From Acidobacteriota bacterium (GTDB lineage Bacteria; Acidobacteriota; Terriglobia; Versatilivoradales; Versatilivoraceae), in contig JAPOZE010000030.1 in NCBI GenBank assembly GCA_026706225.1, forward strand, positions 1 to 14,920: a stretch of 14,920 nucleotides of DNA. Direction: 5' to 3'. The notes below the pieces were generated by a model. The model did no database searches. It saw nothing but the letters and a program-made list of their open reading frames with translations, and was not told where the DNA came from. Position 1 is the stretch's first letter, and each line of letters begins with the position of its first letter. Of this stretch, positions 7,380 to 13,926 are shown piece by piece. A program made the position numbers and the translations under genes.

Positions 7380-10300
7380 CTGTCCAACGCTTGCCCTCTC
7401 GCTACGAGATCTTCGGCTCACCTTCGCCGATTCGGGTTCCCAACCGTCCTGGCCTGTCTGCTTGCCTGGTGGGGAGCCGTGGGGCTGGCCATCGAAGGCG
7501 GGGCTGAGAACCTTGCTGAGGGCCAGATCGAAGGTTCCGACACGCTCACCCTGAGCGACTCGGCCGAAGGCCGTCCCTCCGGTGCACCCGCCATCTTCGT
7601 CCCGGTCATCCTGACTTCGTCGGGTCAGAACGACTCGTTTTTCACCTCGGAGCTGACCTTGACCAACCGGGGGGATCAGGCGGCAATGCTGAACTATACC
7701 TATACGGCCCATGTTGGCGGAGAAAGCGGCACAGCCTCGGAGACTCTGACTCCGGGCCGGCAGAAGATCGTTTCCAACGCCATCGACCACCTTCGAGCCC
7801 TGGGCATCCCCATTCCCGCTGTCGGCAACCGCATCGGGACGCTGCGGGTGGCGATTTCCGGGTCTTCCCAGGTCGGCGTCACGGTGCGGACGACCACGCC
7901 GGTCCCGGGCGGTCGCGCCGGTCTGGCCTATCCGGGAGTGGCGACCGGATTCGACGAAGCCGTCTATGTGTGCGGCCTGCGCCAGAATCGGCAGGACCGC
8001 TCCAACGTGGCCTTCCAGAACATGGGGACCGAGGGTGAGATCACCTTGAGGACCACCGTCTATTCCGGGAAGGCGGGGGATTCGAGTTTCAGGGTCCTGG
8101 AGGACGTGACCCTGTCACCGGGAGGGTTCCATCAATACTCAGGCCTGCTGGCTACGGCCGGTTTCACCCAGGGCTACGTCAAGGTGGAGCGGGTAAAGGG
8201 TACGGCCCCCTTCTATGCCTATGGGGTCATCAACGATCAAGTCAACTCCGACGGCTCCTTCGTCTTTCCGGTGACGGCCAGTTCGCTGATGGGAATCCGG
8301 GGACAGACCCTGCCGGTGATTGTGGAGACCGGAGTCTTCGCCAGCGAGCTGGTGGTGACCAACTTCTCGAAAGAGGCCAAGACGGTGACCTTCCGTTTCA
8401 GGGCCGAAGCGATCCGGACCCCCGACAAGACGGCCGCGGCGGAATGGACCCTTCAGCCCGGCCAGCAGGTGTTTGTTCCTGGCATCGTGGAGGCGATGCG
8501 CCAGATGAAATCGTCAGCGATCGGCCCCCCGGGTCCGACCTTTGCCGGGGCGTTGGTGGCCACGGTTGCGCGTGGGGACATGAGCGGCATTGCGATCGGA
8601 GCCCGGACCAGCTCGCCCGGAGGCGGCGGTCACTACGGAGTCTTCTACAACGCGGTGCCCTACGGCGCGGCCTTCCACGAACGTGCCTGGGTAGACGCTC
8701 TGCAGCAGAACCGGGAGAACCGGAGCAATCTGGCTCTGGTCAACACCGGGGAAGTGGATGGCAGCCCCAGTGTCTTTCAACTGGACGTCTACGACGGGAA
8801 GACCGGGATGTTGGCCAACACCGTGACCGGCATCCGGGTGCCCGCTCCAGGCTGGCACCAGATCAACGGCATTCTCGACAACCACGCACCGGGCGCCACC
8901 CAGGGCTATGTGCTCATCAGAAAAACCTCCGGCAACAATCCCTTCCTGGCCTACGGCGTGGTCAACGATGGCGGTGCTCCAGGGCAGCGGAGCGGTGACG
9001 GCGCCTATTTGCCGGCTATGGAGGCGATCATCGATCCGGGGACCGAAGGGAAGACGGACCGGGAGGTGCTGGAAGAGTTCTACCACGCGACGGGCGGGGC
9101 AAACTGGAGCTTCCGCACCAACTGGCTGAGCAACGCGCCCCTGTCAGAGTGGTACGGGGTGGGAACCGATGAAAGGGGCCGGGTCACAAGCCTGGAGCTG
9201 TGGGGCAACCAACTCAGCGGGACCCTTCCTGCCGAGCTGGGCGGGCTGAGCAACCTCAACGGGCTGAATCTTTCGGAGAACCAACTCCGCGGGGCCGTCC
9301 CGCCTGAACTGGGCAAGCTGAGCAACCTCCAAGGGCTGAATCTCAGCGGCAACAAACTCAGCGGAAAGATTCCACACAGGTTGACGCAACTATCACAACT
9401 TGATTACCTGGACATACGTCGCACCGCCGTATGCGTGCCGACGAATGCCACCTTTCAGGCGTGGCTGGACTCGATTACCGAGTTCAGGTCCTCCGGACTC
9501 GCCTGCGACGGATCATTGCGGGTTCGCTTCGCGGCGTCGAGCTACCAGGTGAGAGAGGGGGAGAGCGTCGAATTGACGGTCCACTTGATCGACCAGACCG
9601 AGGGTCCGGCCCGGTCAGCGACTCTCGCCCTGACGGTTGCGACGGGAGACGGTGCGACCGACGCCGACTATTCGGGGGTTCCAGATCGCGTCACCATCAC
9701 GGCTCCCTCCACCGCGGCGACTTTCCTGGTCACCGCTGTCGAGGACAGCCACTACGACCACGCCGAGACGATCGTCCTCGGCTTCCGCCGTCCGCTGCCT
9801 TCCGGAGTCACCGCCGCCGCTCCAGACACAGCCACGGTGACAATCATCGATCGGGGAACGCAGGAGACGACGGACCGGGAGGTGTTGACGGCGCTCTACC
9901 ACGCGACGGGGGGAGAGGAGTGGAGAGACCGCACCAACTGGCTGAGCGACCGGCCTATTTCAGAGTGGTACGGGGTGGGAACCGATGGGAGCGGCCAAGT
10001 CACGAGGCTGAATCTTCGGGACAATGGGCTGAGCCGAGACATCCCGCTTGTCGTGGGGCAACTGGACCGTCTGCAACAGCTGTCCCTCGGCGGCAACCAA
10101 CTCGTCGGGGCCATCCCTGCCGAACTGGGCGGGTTGACGAACCTCCAAAGGCTGAATCTCGAAGACAACCATCTCAGCGGGGCCGTTCCTGCACGGCTCG
10201 GAGAGCTGGGCAACCTCCAAGAGCTGCATCTCAGCCACAACCAACTCAGCGGGGCTATCCCGCCGGAACTGGGCGGGCTGAGCAATCTCCAGGAGTTGGG

Positions 10301-12134
10301 TCTGGAAGGCAACTATCTCACCGGGGCCATTCCTGCCGAACTGGGGGGCTTGAGCAACCTCCAGGAGCTGGATCTCGGAGGCAACCAACTCGGCGGGGCT
10401 ATCCCAACCGAGCTGGGCGGCTTGACCAACCTCCAACGGCTGTTACTGTGGAGCAACCAACTCAGCGGGACCATTCCTGCCGAACTGGGGGGCTTGAGCA
10501 AGCTCCAGGAGCTGATTCTCGGAGGCAACCAGTTCGGCGGGACCATTCCTCCCGAGCTGGGGAGGCTGAGCAACCTCCAATGGCTGGATCTCGGACGCAA
10601 CCAACTCAGCGGGGCCATTCCTGCCGAGCTGGGGGGCTTGAGCAACCTCCGATGGCTGGATCTCGGAGGCAACCAACTCGGCGGGGCTATCCCAACCGAG
10701 CTGGGCGGCTTGAGCAACCTTGATCGGCTGGATCTCAGCTTCAATCCGGACTTGACCGGAACGATCCCGGCCGGGCTGCAACAACTACCGCTCTCGACTT
10801 TCTACCTGATGGCGACTGCAGTTTGTGTACCCGAGAATGCAGTTTTTCGGGACTGGTCGGCAACGATTGAATTTCTGCCGTCGGGCGCGCCATGCGGGCG
10901 TTCTCTCCCTGCGATGCCGTCGATCGATGTCGCAGTCTTTTTCACTCCGGCAGCGCGCAGGTTAGCTGGGGGGATCGAGGAGATGGAAGCAGCGATAGAC
11001 CTTATGATCGCCGAGACCAATCAAGCCTACGAAGATAGCGGCGTGAATCAACGGATCAGCCTGGCGGCCAGGGAAGAGGTGACCTACGAGGAGGAAAGCG
11101 GGGGCGGTTCTCTGGCTCTGGACCGGTTGACCGCCGCATCGGACGGGTACATGGACGAGGTCCACGCGATTCGCGACCGCACTGGCGCAGACCTGGTCCA
11201 CTTGATTGCCGACGTGACGGACCTGGGCGGCATAGCGGATTTGCCGGGAGTTTTTGGCCTCACCTGTGCCGAGTGCGAGGCCGTGGTGTTCGCTCACGAA
11301 CTGGGACACAACATGGGGCTCTCGCACGATCGGCACGTCGACGACGCCGCTCTGTTGCCCTATAGCCACGGCTACGTGAACCAGCAGGCGTTCGTCGCCG
11401 GCGCCCTCGAGTCGGCGCGGTGGCGAACCATCATGGCCTACCCTCACCAGTGCGGCGACGCGGACTTTAATTGCCCTTGGATTATGCGCTTTTCAAACCC
11501 GAACCAGACCTACCTGGGGGACCCGCTGGGTGTCCCCGGCCAAAAAAGGACGGCAGCCGTGACCGGACCGGCGGACGCAGCACGTACGCTCAACCTTACG
11601 CGGCACTCCGCGGCCACCGTCCGGAACCGAACTTCAAGGAACCAGGAGACTATCTCCTCCACCCTCTCACCCTCCCGGCCCGTTGACAGGATCGGCCAGG
11701 TCCCGACGCCGGTCTTTTCTGCGCCATCGCGCCGCATGGGGGCAGGGGCCGCCCGGCGCCGCAGCGGCGGCGCTATCGATCGCGCAACGCTGCGGCGGCG
11801 AGAGGTCGGCGTCGACATCGGGAGGCTGGCGCGCGTGCCTGCTGGCGGAAGCACGGCTCTGAGGCTGAACCTGTTCGACGACGTGGTTCTGACGGGATTG
11901 ATCGAGCGGTGGACGCCGACCTACTCCGGCGGCTACGCGCTCTCAGGCCGGCTGGCCGAAGTGCCGGGAGGAACCGTGACCCTGGTGGTTAACGGGAGTG
12001 TGGTGGCTGGCACGGTGCGCATGACCGGCACCACCTATCGCATTCGGCCCACCGGCAGGGGTAGCCACTCCATTATCCAAATCGATCCGTCGCAGTTCTC
12101 CTGGCGTTGCGGGACCGAGCTGCGACCTCAATGA
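7380..12134 (+). CDS. secreted LRR / Calx-beta / reprolysin-like metalloprotease
   Basis: From the CTG start the protein has 1,584 residues. The order is: signal peptide (hydrophobic core FPTVLACLLAWWGAVGLA, about 20-37); two related beta-rich domains (about 71-300 and 314-547, each with a Q-N-R-(Q/E)-(D/N)-R-S-N motif and ending in YGV(I/V)ND); an LRR cap and three 24-residue plant-type LRRs (607-678); a Calx-beta domain (about 713-825, ending TVTIIDR); a second cap and 11 LRRs (879-1143); a zinc protease (about 1181-1411) with HELGHNMGLSH (1306-1316) and Met-turn TIMAY; and a beta-rich C-terminal domain (LNLFDDVVLTG to TTYRIRPTG). The HExxHxxGxxH and Met-turn place the catalytic part in the metzincins, closest to M12B reprolysins. 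It is probably exported and may bind and cleave proteins outside the cell; the target is unknown. A frame from ATG 6996 would add 128 residues translated from debris and hide the signal peptide, so I reject it. Confidence 0.88.
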   Translation: MSNACPLATRSSAHLRRFGFPTVLACLLAWWGAVGLAIEGGAENLAEGQIEGSDTLTLSDSAEGRPSGAPAIFVPVILTSSGQNDSFFTSELTLTNRGDQAAMLNYTYTAHVGGESGTASETLTPGRQKIVSNAIDHLRALGIPIPAVGNRIGTLRVAISGSSQVGVTVRTTTPVPGGRAGLAYPGVATGFDEAVYVCGLRQNRQDRSNVAFQNMGTEGEITLRTTVYSGKAGDSSFRVLEDVTLSPGGFHQYSGLLATAGFTQGYVKVERVKGTAPFYAYGVINDQVNSDGSFVFPVTASSLMGIRGQTLPVIVETGVFASELVVTNFSKEAKTVTFRFRAEAIRTPDKTAAAEWTLQPGQQVFVPGIVEAMRQMKSSAIGPPGPTFAGALVATVARGDMSGIAIGARTSSPGGGGHYGVFYNAVPYGAAFHERAWVDALQQNRENRSNLALVNTGEVDGSPSVFQLDVYDGKTGMLANTVTGIRVPAPGWHQINGILDNHAPGATQGYVLIRKTSGNNPFLAYGVVNDGGAPGQRSGDGAYLPAMEAIIDPGTEGKTDREVLEEFYHATGGANWSFRTNWLSNAPLSEWYGVGTDERGRVTSLELWGNQLSGTLPAELGGLSNLNGLNLSENQLRGAVPPELGKLSNLQGLNLSGNKLSGKIPHRLTQLSQLDYLDIRRTAVCVPTNATFQAWLDSITEFRSSGLACDGSLRVRFAASSYQVREGESVELTVHLIDQTEGPARSATLALTVATGDGATDADYSGVPDRVTITAPSTAATFLVTAVEDSHYDHAETIVLGFRRPLPSGVTAAAPDTATVTIIDRGTQETTDREVLTALYHATGGEEWRDRTNWLSDRPISEWYGVGTDGSGQVTRLNLRDNGLSRDIPLVVGQLDRLQQLSLGGNQLVGAIPAELGGLTNLQRLNLEDNHLSGAVPARLGELGNLQELHLSHNQLSGAIPPELGGLSNLQELGLEGNYLTGAIPAELGGLSNLQELDLGGNQLGGAIPTELGGLTNLQRLLLWSNQLSGTIPAELGGLSKLQELILGGNQFGGTIPPELGRLSNLQWLDLGRNQLSGAIPAELGGLSNLRWLDLGGNQLGGAIPTELGGLSNLDRLDLSFNPDLTGTIPAGLQQLPLSTFYLMATAVCVPENAVFRDWSATIEFLPSGAPCGRSLPAMPSIDVAVFFTPAARRLAGGIEEMEAAIDLMIAETNQAYEDSGVNQRISLAAREEVTYEEESGGGSLALDRLTAASDGYMDEVHAIRDRTGADLVHLIADVTDLGGIADLPGVFGLTCAECEAVVFAHELGHNMGLSHDRHVDDAALLPYSHGYVNQQAFVAGALESARWRTIMAYPHQCGDADFNCPWIMRFSNPNQTYLGDPLGVPGQKRTAAVTGPADAARTLNLTRHSAATVRNRTSRNQETISSTLSPSRPVDRIGQVPTPVFSAPSRRMGAGAARRRSGGAIDRATLRRREVGVDIGRLARVPAGGSTALRLNLFDDVVLTGLIERWTPTYSGGYALSGRLAEVPGGTVTLVVNGSVVAGTVRMTGTTYRIRPTGRGSHSIIQIDPSQFSWRCGTELRPQ
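9198..9413 (+). repeat. LRR block 1, three 72-bp units
   Basis: Three units of the form LxxNxLxGxxPxxLxxLxxLxxLx are each exactly 24 codons long. A cap precedes them (DREVLEEFYHATGGANW and WYGVGTD) and the cysteine-containing cap TAVCVP...LAC closes the block. The same pair of caps encloses block 2, so cap-repeat-cap was duplicated as one module with the Calx-beta domain between the copies. Confidence 0.85.
10014..10808 (+). repeat. LRR block 2, eleven 72-bp units
   Basis: Ten exact 24-codon units and one of about 25 codons (LSFNPDLTGTIP) follow one another. The segment 10323-10432 is almost identical (about 5 differences in 110 bp) to 10611-10720, exactly 288 bp or four units away. That marks a recent internal duplication or gene conversion. 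Such arrays can gain or lose units by slippage or unequal recombination. Confidence 0.88.
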
Positions 12135-12382
12135 CTCCCAACCGCCAACGGCGCCTTTGCAACGATTTCTTGTAGCACCGTCTCGGCGGTTTTGAACATT
12201 TCCGTTAGAAGCTGCTTGCGCCGGGTCTTCAGGCGCTCGATCTGCTGCCAAAGGGAATCGGACTGATGCAGCTCCATCAGGTCGTCTACCAGGTCCCGCC
12301 GCTTGCCGTGCCGTTGCGCCGGCGTGTGCGATGCGTGAATCTGGGCATACAGCTCCAGGACCCGCGCCTTGTACCGCTTCAT
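12128..12382 (-). pseudogene. gene remnant, possibly part of a cytochrome P450
   Basis: The minus-strand frame gives 84 residues from an ATG at 12382. The part MKRYKARVLELYAQIHASHT and RRDLVDDLMELHQSD resembles the helix region of bacterial cytochromes P450 (KRY..RV..LY......HTP..R..K..DL(I/V)DDLL.LH..DP). The in-frame codons before the ATG (WAPARFTLRTPA) also fit and suggest a truncated gene. After HQSD the resemblance ends and a lysine- and arginine-rich helical tail follows (LKTRRKQLLTEMFKTAETVL). The heme-binding half is absent, so no P450 activity is expected. It overlaps the end of the LRR protease gene by a few bases in opposite orientation. It might instead be an unrelated small gene. 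Confidence 0.33.
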
Positions 12383-12423
12383 CGCTGGCGTACGCAGCGT
12401 GAAACGGGCAGGAGCCCATGCAC

Positions 12424-12483
12424 ATGGACCAGCAATGCCCGGTATTCGAACTTGAGGTCGTTAGCTTGCAGAAGTGTTTGTGA
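12424..12483 (+). CDS. small open frame MDQQCPVFELEVVSLQKCL
   Basis: AGGAG at 12410-12414 stands 9 bp before this ATG; another in-frame ATG at 12418 is too close to it. The 19 residues end in VVSLQKCL, and the same eight residues followed by TGA occur in the opposite repeat arm (6954-6992, minus, MENQVVSLQKCL). In the shared part the codon differences are mostly silent (GTC/GTA, AGC/AGT). It may be a real small peptide, for example a leader or modified-peptide precursor with a cysteine near the end, or simply the surviving 3' end of a lost gene. Confidence 0.3.
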   Translation: MDQQCPVFELEVVSLQKCL

Positions 12484-12648
12484 GAAAGGGGTAATAGTTT
12501 CGCTGTCTACGGTGGGAATTTAGTGATCGTTCATGGGAACGGTGCGAGAGCGGCCGTCGGGACTGCCGCAGTTCCGCGCAATCCCGCATCCAGCGTTCCC
12601 TGGTATCCCCGCCGTCGGTGCCGGTTGCGTTCAGAAGCGGGAGAGGAG
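12455..12648 (+). repeat. right arm of the 190-bp inverted repeat
   Basis: This is the partner of 6797-6982, in opposite orientation. It ends with GAGAGGAG, the counterpart of the PhzF ribosome binding site, followed 9 bp later by a TTG-initiated stub instead of a complete gene. The homology therefore covers the 3' end of an upstream frame, an intergenic leader and the ribosome binding site, and stops at the next start codon. Confidence 0.8.
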
Positions 12649-12657
12649 ATTGGAGCG

Positions 12658-12714
12658 TTGAATACCAACGAAGAACCGGAGCGGGAAATCGAGGCGCTGC
12701 TGACCGTCCCCTGA
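12658..12714 (+). pseudogene. 18-codon 5' stub of a lost gene behind the right repeat arm
   Basis: TTG at 12658 lies 9 bp after AGAGGAG in the position that corresponds to the PhzF ATG in the other arm. The frame NTNEEPEREIEALLTVP then ends in TGA. The start looks like the N-terminus of a soluble protein whose remainder has been lost. The next 90 bp up to the desaturase gene hold nothing I recognise. Confidence 0.28.
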
Positions 12715-12808
12715 GAGCTACACAACGGCCGTCCAATAGTCCTTACTGCTTGGATTGGCCATGGCCCATCCGAGCCGATCGCCCCCTGAGTGCGACTTGT
12801 GAGGCCGC

Positions 12809-13462
12809 CTATCGGGCCGCTGTCCCGAACAACCAGTCCCAAAACGGGGTGATGCTGGCAAAGTTTCCGCCTTTCGAGTGGTGCAAATCATGGCGGGCCG
12901 ACCAGTGGTTGGAAAGCCAAGCGAGGCGCCAGGGCAGCACCAGGTTGGCATGGTCCAGGACATTGATGACGGCGTGCAGGAGAGAAACCGCCAGGAAAGC
13001 CCCAAGCCCGAGCGGGCCGAAGAGGGCGACCGCACCGAGCTGCACGGCCAGCCCCATGGCTGTCTCGGCCGGGTGGAGGTAGAGCGAATCAACGGCGGTG
13101 GGGTGGATCATCCGATGGTGCACCCAATGAATGTGGCGCATCAGGGGCCGCCAGTGCAAGGCGCGATGGACCCAATAATAGCCGGAGTCGTAGGCCAGCA
13201 GGATGGCCAGGGGGGTCCACCAGCGCGAGGGTCGGCCGGGGTCGAGCAGGAAATCTCCGAACAGGGCCAGGCCGGCGGCATAGACCGCAAGGGCGGTCCC
13301 TATGTTGGCCGCAACGTTCCTGTAACGGTTCCGGACGCGATGGCCGTCTCCGGGCGCTAGCCGGCACTGCGGCAGGCGGTGGTGCGCCCACTGGCAGAGG
13401 GCTATAGTCAAACCGACCAGCAACGCAACCCCTAGCAGTCTCAGAAGAAAGTCCGAAGTCAT
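12809..13462 (-). CDS. sterol desaturase / fatty acid hydroxylase family protein
   Basis: The protein has 217 residues and several hydrophobic membrane segments. The iron-binding histidine clusters of the family are complete: HRALH (99-103), HIHWVHH (110-116) and HDLHH (191-195), followed by the typical SKGGNFASITPFWDWLFGT. Members are di-iron membrane enzymes that hydroxylate or desaturate lipids such as sterols, carotenoids, alkylglycerols or hydroxy fatty acids; the substrate here is unknown. The ATG overlaps the stop of the preceding 62-codon gene as ATGA, so translation is probably coupled. An in-frame extension to 13621 only repeats that gene in another frame and lacks membrane character, so I start at 13462. 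Confidence 0.88.
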   Translation of the reverse strand: MTSDFLLRLLGVALLVGLTIALCQWAHHRLPQCRLAPGDGHRVRNRYRNVAANIGTALAVYAAGLALFGDFLLDPGRPSRWWTPLAILLAYDSGYYWVHRALHWRPLMRHIHWVHHRMIHPTAVDSLYLHPAETAMGLAVQLGAVALFGPLGLGAFLAVSLLHAVINVLDHANLVLPWRLAWLSNHWSARHDLHHSKGGNFASITPFWDWLFGTAAR

Positions 13463-13647
13463 GGTGTGGACGGTAATGGGAGGGGATTCGATTTGTTTGC
13501 CTCGACCAACGGGTCCACCTGGTCGACGCGGGTGAAGTGGTAATCCGCCTGGGAAGGTGTCTTCCGGTACTCCCGCTCCGAACCGATTCGTCCGGAGAGA
13601 ACTCCCCCGATCTGAAACCACTTGTCCTTGTATCGCTTCCGCTTCAT
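13459..13647 (-). CDS. small basic protein of unknown function
   Basis: This 62-residue protein begins with MKRKRYKDKWFQIGGVLSGR and has no signal peptide, helix bundle or cysteine pair that I can recognise. Two facts support it: AGGA 6 bp before the ATG, and a four-base ATGA overlap with the desaturase start, the arrangement of coupled operon genes. It may be an accessory of the desaturase or a short leader frame that controls it. It could also be the start of a longer gene lost by frameshift. Confidence 0.5.
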   Translation of the reverse strand: MKRKRYKDKWFQIGGVLSGRIGSEREYRKTPSQADYHFTRVDQVDPLVEANKSNPLPLPSTP

Positions 13648-13697
13648 GGCTTCATCCTGTCCGGCTCATTCCCTGACTTGTATCCGGTTGATAATAA

Positions 13698-13747
13698 TGG
13701 TGAGCCGCCAGGGAATCGAACCCCGAACCTACTGATTAAGAGTCAGC
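13698..13747 (-). other. 3' half of a tRNA-Lys (CUU), attachment-site remnant
   Basis: On the minus strand 13747-13698 reads as an anticodon arm with loop CTCTTAA (anticodon CTT, stem GCTGA/TCAGT), variable loop AGGTT, a T arm with loop TTCGATT (stem CGGGG/CCCTG), the acceptor strand GCGGCTC, then A and an encoded CCA. The 5' half does not follow: the 30 bases upstream form no D arm and do not pair with GCGGCTC. Such 3' halves are left at one end of an element that has integrated into a tRNA gene, and an integrase gene starts 180 bp away. The functional tRNA should therefore be at the far end of the element. Confidence 0.8.
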
Positions 13748-13809
13748 CAATACCGATGTTTCAGGAGACCTCATGTGATCCTGGATAGTTCATTAACTGA
13801 CTGAAATAA

Positions 13810-13838
13810 TTGTATTTGAAAGTTTATTGTTGTATCAT
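13810..13838 (+). promoter_or_regulatory. candidate promoter of the integrase gene
   Basis: TTGTAT and TATCAT are spaced by 17 bp in the AT-rich region 13,750-13,910. The -10 box matches five of six consensus bases, the -35 only three. It is about 90 bp before the integrase start, leaving room for the tandem repeat in the leader. Confidence 0.3.
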
Positions 13839-13874
13839 TACGTCTCAGATAGTTCTGCTGAATCCTGTGCCCAG

Positions 13875-13896
13875 TGGAACCTATTTGGAACCTATT
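13875..13896 (+). repeat. perfect tandem 11-bp repeat in the integrase leader
   Basis: TGGAACCTATT occurs twice in direct succession between the candidate promoter and the ribosome binding site of the integrase. Two in-phase copies one helical turn apart are typical of binding sites for an integrase arm domain or an excisionase. This is inference from position and spacing. Confidence 0.6.
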
Positions 13897-13926
13897 AGGA
13901 TATGAGTTCAAACAGAAGGAGGCAAA

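Noticed and set aside
9431..10723. 430-codon open frame on the plus strand, and several minus-strand frames, across the LRR region
   Set aside because: They are shadows produced by GC-rich repeated codons of the LRR gene; the products are low-complexity Arg/Gly/Pro or Ser/Pro repeats with no family signal.
9198..10808. 72-bp periodic repeats as a CRISPR or satellite array
   Set aside because: The period equals 24 codons, the frame is open throughout and the translation is a classical LRR; there are no unique spacers.
13501..13621. In-frame N-terminal extension of the desaturase to 13621
   Set aside because: It overlaps the 62-codon gene almost entirely, has no membrane or family features, and the ATGA overlap gives a better start.
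13698..13775. Complete functional tRNA-Lys gene
   Set aside because: The anticodon arm, T arm and acceptor 3' strand are present, but the bases upstream form no D arm and do not pair with the acceptor strand; only the 3' half is real.
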